A stretch of 64,000 bases of DNA, taken from positions 1 to 64,000 of the forward strand of contig JBLMZA010000128.1 in assembly GCA_050258555.1 (NCBI GenBank), read 5' to 3'. The notes under the pieces were generated by a model, which worked only from the letters and a program-made list of their open reading frames with translations, was not told where the DNA came from and did not search any database. This stretch comes from CAISDA01 sp050258555 (GTDB taxonomy: Bacteria; Bacteroidota; Ignavibacteria; UBA10030; UBA8401). How positions within the stretch are numbered: position 1 is the stretch's first letter; each line of letters opens with the position of its first letter. Below, one piece after another: positions 25,265-33,397 of the stretch. The position numbers were made by a program, and so were the translations under genes.

Positions 25265-27457
25265 TCAGGATTGCACCGCTGCCTTCAGTTCACGATTCCA
25301 ATGCCGGTGCTTCGAGACGGCTGCGATGAATGCATGTGTGAATTCCTCGCCCCCTCCGTCCCGGGCGATGATGATGCCCTCTTCCGGTTCGATCTCTTCA
25401 GGGCGCGCGGCATCCGAATCCGGGCCGGACATGTGAAGCCGCGCGGCATCAAGCAAGTCTTCCGCTTCGGAGGCGGCACCGATCGTCTTGCAATGCCTGT
25501 AGGCTTCGGCGATGAACTCCGCGGCCTTCGCCTCCTGCCTGAGCCGGTCGATGCTCTTCCTGCCGCCCGGTATATAGACCGCATCGAACAACACCGAAGA
25601 GGCGGTAAGCAGACTGAAGTCGGCGGTTTCTGACGCCCCGGCCTCGCCGGCGACCGTGCCAAGGTGAGGCGCCACAATCTTCACATAGGCGCCGGCGGCG
25701 TTCAGCGCCTCCTTCAGGTGGGCAAGCGAGGCGCCGTCGAACCCGTCTGATGCAAGAAACGCCACGGTGCGCGTGCGGATGCCCGGCGTGAACGTCCGGA
25801 CCATGCTCAACGCCGGAGACGGGTCCATGGGTTTCACCGTGGTTTCCGGCTGATACTCATCCGGCTTTGCATCGGCAGGCACGCCCTGGTTCAAGGGCAT
25901 CGGGACTTTCACCGGCTCGCTGATGCCGAGTCCCTCGGCCACCTGCCTGGAAAGCGTCTGATCGACATAGGCAAGCATGCCGACCATGCGTTCGCGGATG
26001 GCCGGCGTTTCGACCTTGCCGAGCTCGAACCGGAGCGCGTTGACGATGTGCTGCCGCTCAATATCCGACTGGCTGTGATAGAACAGCGCCGCCTGCGAGA
26101 AGTGATCGGAAAACGTCCGGCTCCGCGTCCTCACTTTCGCGCCTTCCACCGGCGCTGCGTGCGTCACGAATCCGCCCATCGATTCCTTCACCTGCACGGG
26201 ACAGCAGCCGCTGAGCGTGTTGGGCTCGTAGGCCACGCGCCCCTTGTTGATCATCTGCCGCATCAGTCCGTCGCGCTGATTGTTGTGCACCGCCGCCAGC
26301 GGACGGTTGATGGGAATTTCCATGTGGTTCGGGCCGCCCAGTCTCAACAGCTGCGTGTCCGTATAGGAGAAGAGCCGGCCCTGAAGAAGCGGATCGTCCG
26401 TCAGGTCGATGCCCGGCACGAGGTGTCCGGGATTGAACGCGATCTGTTCGGTTTCCGCGAAAAAATTATCCGGATTGCGGTTCAGCGTCAACAGTCCGAT
26501 GCGCTCGACCGGCACGAGCTCTTCGGGAATAAGCTTGGTCGCATCGAAAAGGTCGAACCCGAATTTGTCCTGATCGGCTTCTTCGATCAGCTGCACGCCG
26601 AGCTCCCATTCGGGATAGTCGCCCATCTCGATCGCCTGCCAGAGATCGCGGCGGTGGAAATCGGGATCGGCGCCCGAAATCTTCTGCGCCTCATCCCACA
26701 GCACCGAGTGGACGCCGAGCACGGGCTTCCAGTGAAACTTCACGAAGCGCGATTCCTTCTTCTCGTTGATGAATCGGAATGTATGGACGCCGAAGCCTTC
26801 CATCATGCGCAGGCTTCTGGGAATGGCCCGGTCCGACATGACCCACATGATCATGTGCATCGATTCGGGCATGAGGGAAATGAAGTCCCAGAACGTATCG
26901 TGCGCCGAGGCGGCCTGGGGAATCTCGTTGTGCGGCTCCGGCTTCACGCTGTGGACGAAGTCGGGAAACTTCGCGGCATCCTGTATGAAGAAAACGGGAA
27001 TGTTGTTCCCCACCAGATCGTAATTGCCTTCATCGGTATAGAATTTCACGGCGAACCCGCGGACATCCCGCGCCAGGTCGCTCGATCCGCGGCTGCCGGC
27101 GACCGTCGAAAAGCGGGCGAACACCGGCGTCTTCTTCGACGGATCCTGGAGGAAGCCGGCCTTCGTCACATCAGCCATCGGCCGATACACCTTAAAATAG
27201 CCGTGCGCCCCTTCGCCTCTCGCATGCACGATGCGCTCGGGAATGCGCTCATGGTCGAAATGCATCAGCTTCTCGCGAAGCTGGAAATCCTCGAGCAGCG
27301 TCGGTCCGCGGGCTCCGGCTTTCAGCGAGTGCTGATCGTCGTTCACATGCAGACCCTGGTTCGTCGTCAGATACTCGCCGGTGACGTCTTCATGAAACGC
27401 CGAAAGGCTGCCGAGCTTCGCGTTCGTTTCCTTCTGATGGATCTTGCTTTTGCTCAT
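25265..27457 (-). CDS. katE: Large-subunit heme catalase (HPII/KatE type)
   Basis: A 730-residue clade 2 catalase that breaks down H2O2 in the cytoplasm. The catalytic His78 lies in ERIPERIVHARGEGAHG, the Asn motif is DLVGNNIPVFFIQD, and the heme-ligand Tyr is in RLFSYTDTQ near residue 370. The C-terminal 190 residues form the class I amidotransferase/DJ-1-like domain found only in large catalases. The start ATG follows an AAAGG sequence. It is preceded by two small membrane-associated genes and followed by DUF1003, outer-membrane protein, DUF748 and a hybrid kinase in one direction. Confidence 0.96.
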   Translation of the reverse strand: MSKSKIHQKETNAKLGSLSAFHEDVTGEYLTTNQGLHVNDDQHSLKAGARGPTLLEDFQLREKLMHFDHERIPERIVHARGEGAHGYFKVYRPMADVTKAGFLQDPSKKTPVFARFSTVAGSRGSSDLARDVRGFAVKFYTDEGNYDLVGNNIPVFFIQDAAKFPDFVHSVKPEPHNEIPQAASAHDTFWDFISLMPESMHMIMWVMSDRAIPRSLRMMEGFGVHTFRFINEKKESRFVKFHWKPVLGVHSVLWDEAQKISGADPDFHRRDLWQAIEMGDYPEWELGVQLIEEADQDKFGFDLFDATKLIPEELVPVERIGLLTLNRNPDNFFAETEQIAFNPGHLVPGIDLTDDPLLQGRLFSYTDTQLLRLGGPNHMEIPINRPLAAVHNNQRDGLMRQMINKGRVAYEPNTLSGCCPVQVKESMGGFVTHAAPVEGAKVRTRSRTFSDHFSQAALFYHSQSDIERQHIVNALRFELGKVETPAIRERMVGMLAYVDQTLSRQVAEGLGISEPVKVPMPLNQGVPADAKPDEYQPETTVKPMDPSPALSMVRTFTPGIRTRTVAFLASDGFDGASLAHLKEALNAAGAYVKIVAPHLGTVAGEAGASETADFSLLTASSVLFDAVYIPGGRKSIDRLRQEAKAAEFIAEAYRHCKTIGAASEAEDLLDAARLHMSGPDSDAARPEEIEPEEGIIIARDGGGEEFTHAFIAAVSKHRHWNRELKAAVQS

Positions 27458-27469
27458 GAGGCTCGCCTT

Positions 27470-27907
27470 TCACACATGCTGCATGTGCATGTGTTCCTTT
27501 CTGCCGCCAAGCAGGCGAAGCAGAAGATTTCTGAATGCGACCTCGAGTTCATCCTTGTATTTGGCGATGAGTGCGGTCACGCCGAACTGGAGCGCCGATC
27601 CGATCATCTTGCGGAACGGTCCGCGGGCCGCCCCGACAAGCAGGCGCCGTGAAAGGTATCCGGTGAAAAAACTTGCCGCCCCCGACAGGAGCGAATGCCG
27701 CACGCGCGGCGATTCAGAAAGACGGGTGACGGCGCTGCGCGCCAGATTCTTCGGCTTCAGGCTTTCGAGCGTTTCCTCGAACTGATACTTCAGTTCCTTC
27801 TCCTGCACCGCCTTCGTTTCCTCGAGCACACGGATGGCGTCCCTGAGGCTCGCCGTGCTCTTGACCGTGTGGAGGAGGTTATTTGAACGCACCAGAGATA
27901 ATCGCAT
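27470..27907 (-). CDS. Hypothetical protein, possible membrane-associated
   Basis: A 145-residue protein I do not recognise. It has a helical, charged N-terminal half (about 20-65, possible coiled coil around VLEETKAVQEKELKYQFEE) and two weakly hydrophobic segments (about 75-95 and 100-115), ending in KEHMHMQHV. It overlaps the holin-like gene upstream by 29 bases and lies 12 bases before katE, so it is probably in the same operon. The start could be a GTG six codons later. The pairing with a phage-holin-superfamily protein resembles YqjE/YqjK-type stress gene pairs, but the similarity is only in layout. Confidence 0.6.
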   Translation of the reverse strand: MRLSLVRSNNLLHTVKSTASLRDAIRVLEETKAVQEKELKYQFEETLESLKPKNLARSAVTRLSESPRVRHSLLSGAASFFTGYLSRRLLVGAARGPFRKMIGSALQFGVTALIAKYKDELEVAFRNLLLRLLGGRKEHMHMQHV

Positions 27908-28220
27908 TGCTCACCATCGATTTAATGAATGTATGCCTGAGGGCATAGAAAAGAATCCCGATGAGGAGATAGAAACCGCCGAGCGCAAAGAAGCCGTAAT
28001 ACGACTTTCCCAGCACATCGCCCAGCAGAAGGGCCAGTCCGATATTCAGAATGAAGAACGCGAGGATGAATGTCACGGCGACGGCCGTCATTGAAACGGT
28101 CGTCGACACGACATCCGACACTTTGTCGACCGCCTTCAGCGCTGCCAGTTCGATGGTTGTCTGTCCGTATTCGACAGCCTGTTCGAAGAGAGCCTCGAAT
28201 GTATGCTCTTGAGTTTCCAT
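27879..28220 (-). CDS. Small membrane protein, phage holin superfamily 3-like (YqjE type)
   Basis: A 113-residue protein with two central membrane segments (about 43-66, VSMTAVAVTFILAFFILNIG, and 72-95, SYYGFFALGGFYLLIGILFY) flanked by amphipathic helices. This is the pattern of the YqjE/holin-X family, which despite the name are usually chromosomal membrane proteins linked to stress rather than lysis. It is the first gene of the katE-containing run. No promoter consensus is clear in the 70 bases upstream. Confidence 0.68.
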   Translation of the reverse strand: METQEHTFEALFEQAVEYGQTTIELAALKAVDKVSDVVSTTVSMTAVAVTFILAFFILNIGLALLLGDVLGKSYYGFFALGGFYLLIGILFYALRHTFIKSMVSNAIISGAFK

Positions 28221-28290
28221 AGTCGGTCACCGGGATTGATTGTCAGGAATTGAGGTTACGGCTTCGTAATGCGCGCGCGCGGCCGGGGCA

Positions 28291-28851
28291 TCATTCACGT
28301 TCCGAATGTGCAAACGCCTGCGTGTTGATCCTCTCCGAGATCGAGGTGAGCAGCTTGTCCGCCTCGCCTTCCTCTTCAAGCGTCTCCTGCAGCATCTTCG
28401 CGGCCTCATCGAATTCGAGAATCTGCGCCAGCGACCGCAGCGATCCGTACGATGCGATCTCATAATGCTCGACCTTCTGCGCCGCGATGATGAGTCCCGC
28501 ATCGCAGACCGATCCTTTCTCGAACTCTTCGATCACCTCATCGGCTTCCTTCGTGATGCCCTCGATGCCTTCGCAGCGTTTGCCCGCGGGCTTCATCTCG
28601 CTGGCCTCAAACACTTTCTCCAGCCGCATGATCTGCTCTTTGGTGCGCTCCATATGGTTTTCGAACGCCCGCTTCAGCTCTTCGGACGTGGTCGCCTTTT
28701 CCATCTTCTGAAGCGATTTGACGAGATGCTTCTCTGCCCAGTAGATATCCTTCAGGTCCTCTTCGTACAGCTTCCGGAGATTCTCGACATTCTTGTTCAT
28801 TGAGCCTTTGCGCATTGAAGAATGCGATTCGTTCGATCGTGTGTTTTTCAT
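28291..28851 (-). CDS. DUF892 ferritin-like protein (YciE/YciF family)
   Basis: A 186-residue four-helix-bundle protein of the YciE/YciF family, related to ferritin and rubrerythrin. Characteristic parts are LYEEDLKDIYWAEKHLVKSL, NHMERTKEQIMRLEKVFE, AGLIIAAQKVEHYEIASYG and the final LEEEGEADKLL. The Glu and His residues in these helices would bind a di-metal centre. Family members are induced by osmotic or oxidative stress. The ATG at 28851 follows GGAGCTGGAG. It lies between the katE run and the OmpA gene, all in the same direction. Confidence 0.9.
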   Translation of the reverse strand: MKNTRSNESHSSMRKGSMNKNVENLRKLYEEDLKDIYWAEKHLVKSLQKMEKATTSEELKRAFENHMERTKEQIMRLEKVFEASEMKPAGKRCEGIEGITKEADEVIEEFEKGSVCDAGLIIAAQKVEHYEIASYGSLRSLAQILEFDEAAKMLQETLEEEGEADKLLTSISERINTQAFAHSERE

Positions 28852-28950
28852 AACTCCAGCTCCTGCATGATTGGGTGGATTGGATTGGATATCCGCACGG
28901 CAGTTGAGCGGCCGGACATCCTGTGGGTTAGATGGATTCGCTTTGCATGG

Positions 28951-29634
28951 TTACTTCAGCGTCCCGTTTTCGGCGGCCTGCTTCATTTTCTCGTTGGCGA
29001 AAATGGCGACCTCAACGCGGCGGTTCTGCTGCCGGCCTTCGGGCGTGTCGTTCGATGCGACCGGATTGGTCTCGCCCAGTCCCACCGTTTTGATCCGGCT
29101 TCCTTCCACGCCGAGACTGCGCGTGAACTCGGCGACCGATGCCGCCCGCCGTTCCGAAAGCTTCTGATTGTACTCATCGGTTCCCTGATTATCCGTATCG
29201 CCTTCGATCAGGATGTTCGTATCGGGATATTTTTTCAGCGTCTTGGCCAGGCTTTCGATATTCTCGCGCGCGGCAGGCTGAAGATCATACATATTCGTCT
29301 TGAAAAGGATGCCCGAATTGAATGTGATCTTGATGCCTTCGCCCACGCGTTCGATCTTGGCGTTTTTCAAATCATCACGCATCTCGTCAGCCTGCTTGTC
29401 CATATGGCGCCCGATGAGCACGCCGGCTGTCCCACCGACAGCCGCGCCGATGATCGCCCCGACGGCGGTATTGCCCGCCGCCTTGCCGATGATGCCTCCG
29501 ACGACGCCACCGGTTCCTGCACCGATGGCGCCGCCTTTGACCGCATTGCTGGCCCCGCACCCGATCCCGGCGAGCGCAAGACACAGCACCATGACAACGA
29601 ACGCTCTACCTCCCGTGAAACCCCTGTGTTTCAT
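28951..29634 (-). CDS. OmpA-family lipoprotein with glycine-zipper domain
   Basis: A 227-residue outer-envelope protein. It has an N-terminal signal with a likely lipid-attached Cys (LAGIGC; the lipobox -3 position is atypical), a glycine-zipper segment of about 40 residues (GGAIGAGTGGVVGGIIGKAA onward), then an OmpA C-terminal peptidoglycan-binding domain (ITFNSGILFKT, EGDTDNQGTDEYNQKLSERR, GLGETNPVASNDTPEGRQQN). It probably anchors the outer membrane to the cell wall. The open frame reaches 29748, but the ATG at 29634 starts the signal peptide and overlaps the stop of the 50-residue gene upstream (ATGA), so the two are coupled. Confidence 0.88.
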   Translation of the reverse strand: MKHRGFTGGRAFVVMVLCLALAGIGCGASNAVKGGAIGAGTGGVVGGIIGKAAGNTAVGAIIGAAVGGTAGVLIGRHMDKQADEMRDDLKNAKIERVGEGIKITFNSGILFKTNMYDLQPAARENIESLAKTLKKYPDTNILIEGDTDNQGTDEYNQKLSERRAASVAEFTRSLGVEGSRIKTVGLGETNPVASNDTPEGRQQNRRVEVAIFANEKMKQAAENGTLK

Positions 29635-29783
29635 ACGTGGCGCCCCCTGCCCGAAAAAACGTTGAAGAGAATGGAGATGACGGCAAGCACTAAGAGGACA
29701 TGGATGAATCCGCCCATGGTATAGGACGTGACCAGTCCCAATAACCACAGCACGACGAGAACAACGGCGATCGTATATAGCAT
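29631..29783 (-). CDS. Lmo0937-family small membrane protein (50 residues)
   Basis: A 50-residue peptide starting MLYTIAVVLVVLWLLGLVTS and continuing YTMGGFIHVLLVLAVISILF, ending SGRGRHV. Two membrane helices with a Gly-Gly turn match the lmo0937 family, very common in stress clusters of Bacteroidota and Proteobacteria. It has an AAAGGGT ribosome-binding site 10 bases upstream. Its stop overlaps the OmpA start by four bases. The conserved 33-base motif lies 70-103 bases before its ATG, so it is the first gene of that unit. Confidence 0.85.
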   Translation of the reverse strand: MLYTIAVVLVVLWLLGLVTSYTMGGFIHVLLVLAVISILFNVFSGRGRHV

Positions 29784-29852
29784 GATTGTACCCTTTCTCT
29801 TGACTGATGATGAGATGTCAGTGGCAAACTACAAACCGGACCATGGTGAATC

Positions 29853-29886
29853 AATCGCTCAAAAGGATGAAAAAGGAATTACATCT
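29853..29886 (-). promoter_or_regulatory. Copy 2 of the conserved upstream motif (lmo0937-ompA unit)
   Basis: Minus-strand order: GATGTAATTCC, TTTTTCATCC, TTTTGAGCGATT. A Bacteroidota-like box TAGTTTG starts 38 bases after the first base of CATCC, giving a start near 29819, about 36 bases before the ATG. Orientation and spacing match the copies at 3062, 32043 and 56761. Confidence 0.65.
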
Positions 29887-29896
29887 CCGGCCGCAT

Positions 29897-30589
29897 TCAG
29901 TTTTTCATGAGCGTCATGGCACTCATCACCGCGCTGTACGGATTGGCGGTATGAACGCGGTTGGCGATCTGCACGCGTGTATGGAGCGACAGCTTCTCGA
30001 GGATGTTGTGCACATGACTTTTGACCGTATAGGGCGAGAGATGAAGCCGCCGGGCGATCTCCTTGTTCGTGAGGCCGCTGGCGATCAGCTCGATCACCTG
30101 ACGCTGACGCTTGGTCGTACGCACGGCTTCGGCAAAGACCGCCGGCAGCGACAGGCGCCCCGCATGATCGACAATCTTCGAGAAAAGCGATTTTTCCATC
30201 GACGGCGGCAGCACCCTCCCCCCGACGAATACGGAGCGGATTGTCTGCAGAAAGTCCCTCGAACGGGCGTCCTTGACGATAAATCCCGAAACGCCCGCCT
30301 TCGCGAATTCATAAATCTCCGCGTACAACTCGATCAGGTCCATCATCACGATGCACACATCGGGCCGGCTCTTCTTGATGGCCCGCACCAGGTGGAGCCG
30401 TTCCTCGTGATCGGCACCCGGATCGAGCAGAACGACGCTGACCGGGAGCCGGTTCAACGCACTCAGCACCGCATCGCCGTCATCGATGGCTGCGGCAACC
30501 CTCATGTCCGCCTGCTTGTCGAGCAGCGCAGCAATGCTCTCACGCAGAAGCCTGTTGTCTTCGACGACTAGTATGTGAATCTTTTTCAT
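29897..30589 (-). CDS. LuxR/NarL-family response regulator
   Basis: A 230-residue regulator. The receiver domain (1-120) has Glu10-Asp11, phosphoacceptor Asp56 (VVLLDPG) and Lys106; the conserved Thr/Ser after strand 4 is Met (IVMMD), so signalling may be altered. The C-terminal GerE-type helix-turn-helix (about 160-220) reads TKRQRQVIELIASGLTNKEI and then RRLHLSPYTVKSHVHNIL. It lies inside the stress cluster, directly before the motif copy at 29853, and is a natural candidate to bind that motif, though nothing proves it. No kinase gene is adjacent. Confidence 0.9.
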   Translation of the reverse strand: MKKIHILVVEDNRLLRESIAALLDKQADMRVAAAIDDGDAVLSALNRLPVSVVLLDPGADHEERLHLVRAIKKSRPDVCIVMMDLIELYAEIYEFAKAGVSGFIVKDARSRDFLQTIRSVFVGGRVLPPSMEKSLFSKIVDHAGRLSLPAVFAEAVRTTKRQRQVIELIASGLTNKEIARRLHLSPYTVKSHVHNILEKLSLHTRVQIANRVHTANPYSAVMSAMTLMKN

Positions 30590-30665
30590 GGGTCACATTT
30601 CTGTGTGCAAGAACGCGCAGTTCGGAGGATGATCGCGGATGGCTGGAAGCATGTGAGACACACCC

Positions 30666-30697
30666 GCGGCTGTCCCGGATCGCTCCGGTACAGCCGC
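30666..30697 (-). terminator. Hairpin between glycine-zipper protein and LuxR regulator genes
   Basis: GCGGCTGT (30666-30673) pairs with ACAGCCGC (30690-30697), with an inner CCGGA/TCCGG stem and a four-base loop. There is no U-tract on the minus side (GGGTGTGTC follows). Possible terminator or attenuator for the gene ending at 30732. Confidence 0.45.
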
Positions 30698-30731
30698 AGG
30701 CGTTCTTCCCCTGTCTGTGTCGGATTGTGAC

Positions 30732-31325
30732 TCAGCGGTCGGTGTTGCCGACGCCCCGTCCCACCGAACGGGATGTCGTCGAGGAACGCTCCGGCTCCCT
30801 GTCCTTGGGCGCGGCCGCTTCGCCGGTCGTGCAGATATCCTCGGCGCCGGCCGCACTGAAGATCTCCTTGGCCAAGGACACTTCATCCGAATTGTCGGCA
30901 TGCGCCGAAATCAGAATGTTGCCCTTGCGGATTTTTTCCTCATAGCGCTTGGCCTCCAGTTCCGGAATTCCAAGCCCGATCAGGCCTCCGGCGACGCCGC
31001 CGACGGCCGCGCCGATGGCTGCGCCGCTCAATGCGGCCATGATCGGTCCCGCCGCGATGAAGGGACCGATACCGGGAATGGCTAATGCGCCGATGCCGGC
31101 AATCCACCCAAGTGCTCCTCCCACAACTCCTCCCGTGCCGGCACCGGTCGCAACGCCTTCAGGTGCTTTCGTATTTTTCTCGTGAGCAAAGTCACGCGTG
31201 GTACTCTTATCAGGAAACAGAACCGAAATATCGTTGTTCGAAAAGTTGGCAGAACGCAGACTGTCAACGATCTTGTCAGCCTGACTTTCGGACTGTGCGA
31301 TGCAGAACACTGATTTTTTAGCCAT
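30732..31325 (-). CDS. Glycine-zipper general stress protein (GSP17M/YflT-like)
   Basis: A 197-residue protein. Residues 1-45 resemble the general stress protein 17M fold (SVFCIAQSESQADKIVDSLR...DISVLFP). A long glycine/alanine-rich membrane-inserting segment follows (about 60-125, GVATGAGTGGVVGGALGWIA and GAAIGAAVGGVAGGLIGLG). A short C-terminal domain (RKGNILISAHADNSDE) and a charged Ser/Arg tail end it. The function is unknown; such proteins are induced by osmotic and oxidative stress. It has an AAGGAAGGA ribosome-binding site. Confidence 0.72.
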   Translation of the reverse strand: MAKKSVFCIAQSESQADKIVDSLRSANFSNNDISVLFPDKSTTRDFAHEKNTKAPEGVATGAGTGGVVGGALGWIAGIGALAIPGIGPFIAAGPIMAALSGAAIGAAVGGVAGGLIGLGIPELEAKRYEEKIRKGNILISAHADNSDEVSLAKEIFSAAGAEDICTTGEAAAPKDREPERSSTTSRSVGRGVGNTDR

Positions 31326-31400
31326 TGCGAAATCCTTCCTTTGAATGATATTGCATTGTCGTTGTCATGCGTGTCCGGAACCGATGCTCCGCATCGGCAT

Positions 31401-31967
31401 TCACTGCTTCACTTCGAGCTGGTTTTCCACATTGCCGGCCTGCGCCACCTTCTCGGCAATCTCCTCGATCTTCTTTTTTTCCTCCTCGGTGTTGACCGGC
31501 CCGCGCAGCGTCACACGTCCGTCCACCGTCACGATCTTGATGTTGCGGGCGTTGACGGACATGCCTTCCTGATCGATGATCTCTGCGCGGATCTTTCGTG
31601 TGATTTCCAAATCCTCCGATTTGTTGCTCTGATCCATCGGCGTCACGTTCTTCTCGTTCCGGTCGCGCTTGTTGCGGCCGGTGTTATCCGGCGCCTGGTG
31701 CGTGCCGGTCGTATCGTGCTTCATCGTGCCGCGCTTCGTCCCCTTGTGGACGCGCGTCGTATCTCCGGGATGCCGGCCGTGCTTCGACTTGTCCATCGTA
31801 TCCGACTGCTTCATCATTCCGTTATTGTCGTATGTGCCCCGCGCGCTGTCGCGCTGCATGCGGTGCGTCTTCGTTCGGTCCTGTGTTGTCGGCTGTTGCG
31901 CCGAAAGCGGGATTCCAAGTGCCAGTAGTGCAGCAACGATCATGAAGATCTGAAGTTTTCGTCCCAT
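31401..31967 (-). CDS. Secreted BON-domain protein (OsmY-like)
   Basis: A 188-residue periplasmic protein: signal peptide (about 1-23, ending LSAQ), a hydrophilic linker rich in Lys, Thr, Met and Asp (25-115), and one BON domain at about 116-188 (DLEITRKIRAEIIDQEGMS, NIKIVTVDGRVTLRGPV). BON domains bind phospholipid membranes; OsmY, with two, protects under osmotic shock. This protein has a single domain. The ribosome-binding site is AAAGGGAT. The conserved 33-base motif lies 76-108 bases upstream, so it belongs to the proposed stress regulon. Confidence 0.86.
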   Translation of the reverse strand: MGRKLQIFMIVAALLALGIPLSAQQPTTQDRTKTHRMQRDSARGTYDNNGMMKQSDTMDKSKHGRHPGDTTRVHKGTKRGTMKHDTTGTHQAPDNTGRNKRDRNEKNVTPMDQSNKSEDLEITRKIRAEIIDQEGMSVNARNIKIVTVDGRVTLRGPVNTEEEKKKIEEIAEKVAQAGNVENQLEVKQ

Positions 31968-32042
31968 AACACATTATCCCTTTCGTATTGTTGATGAAAA
32001 GTCCCTATGCTGAATAACATGCCATATTTTCCCGAAAGCCGA

Positions 32043-32075
32043 AATGGCCCAAAAGGATGAAAATGGAACTAATCC
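32043..32075 (-). promoter_or_regulatory. Copy 3 of the conserved upstream motif (BON gene)
   Basis: Minus-strand order: GGATTAGTTCC, ATTTTCATCC, TTTTGGGCCATTT. It begins right after the YihY stop codon. A box CATGTTAT lies 38 bases after the start of CATCC, with the predicted start near 32009, about 42 bases before the BON gene ATG. AAGGAT and ATCCTT also form an inverted repeat at its ends. Confidence 0.65.
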
Positions 32076-33008
32076 TTAATGGTGGCCCTCATTCTTCGTG
32101 GCCGGCTCCTTGCCCCGCTCCACGGTTTCCACCGTGACTTTGACGGCATGCTCCGAGGGAATAATCTTCGTTCCCAGGCGCTCGGCATAGACAAACGTGA
32201 ATTCTGCGCCGAAAAAGAGAATCTGCGACGAATAGAAGACCCATACCAGGATGATGGCAAGCGATCCGGCCGCTCCGTATGTCGAGCCGAGCGTGCTGTT
32301 GCCGATATACAGCCCGATGAGGAATTTGCCGATCACGAACAGAAGCGCCGTGACGAACGATCCGATGCGGACATCCTTCCACGAGAGTTCCACATCCGGC
32401 AGGATCTTGAAGATCATGCCGAAGAGCACGGTGATGACCAGGAGGGAAAAGAGGTTGTTGACGAGCTCGAGCACGAAGGCGGGGATGGGAATGATCGAGC
32501 CGAAAAACGTGCTGATCGCCACCAGCGCCGCCGAGAGCACCAGCGAGACCAGCAGCAGAAATCCGATGGCAAGAATGAGGGCGAAGGAGATGAGCCGCGT
32601 CCGCAGAAAATCCTTGATCGCCTTGCCGGTGGGCTTGGCCTTCACTTTCCAGATGATATTGAGCGAATCCTGCAGCTCGATGAAAACGGTAATCGAGCCC
32701 ACCACCAGCGTGACGAAACTGATGATGGTCGCAACGATGCCCGCCCCCGTATCGGCCGATTTTCTGATCGCCGTCTGTATGAGCTCCGCGCTGTCCTTGC
32801 CGACCAGCCCCTTCAGTTCGCCGTAGATGCGCCCCTGTATGGCGTCGGTGCCGAAAATGAATCCGGCCACCGCGATGATGATGATCAGCAGGGGGGCCAT
32901 CGAAAAGACGGTATAATAGGAAAGCGATGCGCCGAGCTTCGGCACATTGTCATCGACGAACTTGCCGAATGTATCTTTTAAAACCTGCCAGTATTTTTTC
33001 AGGTCCAC
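32076..33008 (-). CDS. YihY/BrkB-family inner-membrane protein, copy 1
   Basis: A 310-residue protein with six membrane segments, typical of the YihY (formerly BrkB or 'RNase BN') family. Hallmarks are LGASLSYYTVFSMAPLL near residue 25, FIELQDSLNIIWKVK near 110, and a late AAGSLAIILVWVFYSSQILFFGAEF. It is probably a transporter or envelope-stress factor; the old RNase label is wrong for this family. The start is GTG, supported by GGGAGGAACAAGC just upstream. A paralogue lies at 61799. It is encoded 29 bases after the Rho-N protein gene. Confidence 0.9.
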   Translation of the reverse strand: MDLKKYWQVLKDTFGKFVDDNVPKLGASLSYYTVFSMAPLLIIIIAVAGFIFGTDAIQGRIYGELKGLVGKDSAELIQTAIRKSADTGAGIVATIISFVTLVVGSITVFIELQDSLNIIWKVKAKPTGKAIKDFLRTRLISFALILAIGFLLLVSLVLSAALVAISTFFGSIIPIPAFVLELVNNLFSLLVITVLFGMIFKILPDVELSWKDVRIGSFVTALLFVIGKFLIGLYIGNSTLGSTYGAAGSLAIILVWVFYSSQILFFGAEFTFVYAERLGTKIIPSEHAVKVTVETVERGKEPATKNEGHH

Positions 33009-33037
33009 GCTTGTTCCTCCCTCCTTCCCCCCTGCCG

Positions 33038-33340
33038 TTATTTCCGCTTCTTTTCGATCGCTTCGATCAACTCGTCCTTCGTGAGACGGCTTGTTCCGGT
33101 GATATGCATCTTTTTCGCCACATTGACCAGCTCATTCTTCGTCCGCGTGGCGAGCCGGTGCTGCGGATTCCCGGTCCCCTCTGTGCGGCGGTTCGGTGTC
33201 CGCCCTTCCGTTCTGCGGCGCTTGTTGACGGTGCGCGCGGCGATCTCTTCGGCGCGCTTTCCCTGTCCGCGCTCTTCGGCCGATTCCTTGATGTGCTCGT
33301 ACTGACGCTCATCTTTTTCAGTCCATTTTCCTCTGGGCAT
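33038..33340 (-). CDS. Small Rho-N-domain protein ('plasmid stabilisation protein' type)
   Basis: A 100-residue basic protein. The N-terminus (PRGKWTEKDERQYEHIKESA, then AEEIAARTVNKRRR) is typical of a common small family often labelled plasmid stabilisation protein. The C-terminal 35 residues (RTKNELVNVAKKMHITGTSR, then LTKDELIEAI) form a Rho-termination-factor N-terminal-like SAP/LEM-type nucleic-acid-binding fold. It is probably a nucleic-acid-binding stress protein. The ATG at 33340 with GGGAGAG upstream is preferred over the longer frame to 33382. Confidence 0.75.
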   Translation of the reverse strand: MPRGKWTEKDERQYEHIKESAEERGQGKRAEEIAARTVNKRRRTEGRTPNRRTEGTGNPQHRLATRTKNELVNVAKKMHITGTSRLTKDELIEAIEKKRK

Positions 33341-33397
33341 ATGCTCTCTCCCTTTGTGATAGTGATGAGTTGGTGTGTGCACGCCCGGCTGCGGAAA

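Noticed and set aside
27879..28220. Holin-like gene as sign of a prophage
   Set aside because: No other phage genes, integrase or att-like repeats nearby; the family is commonly chromosomal.
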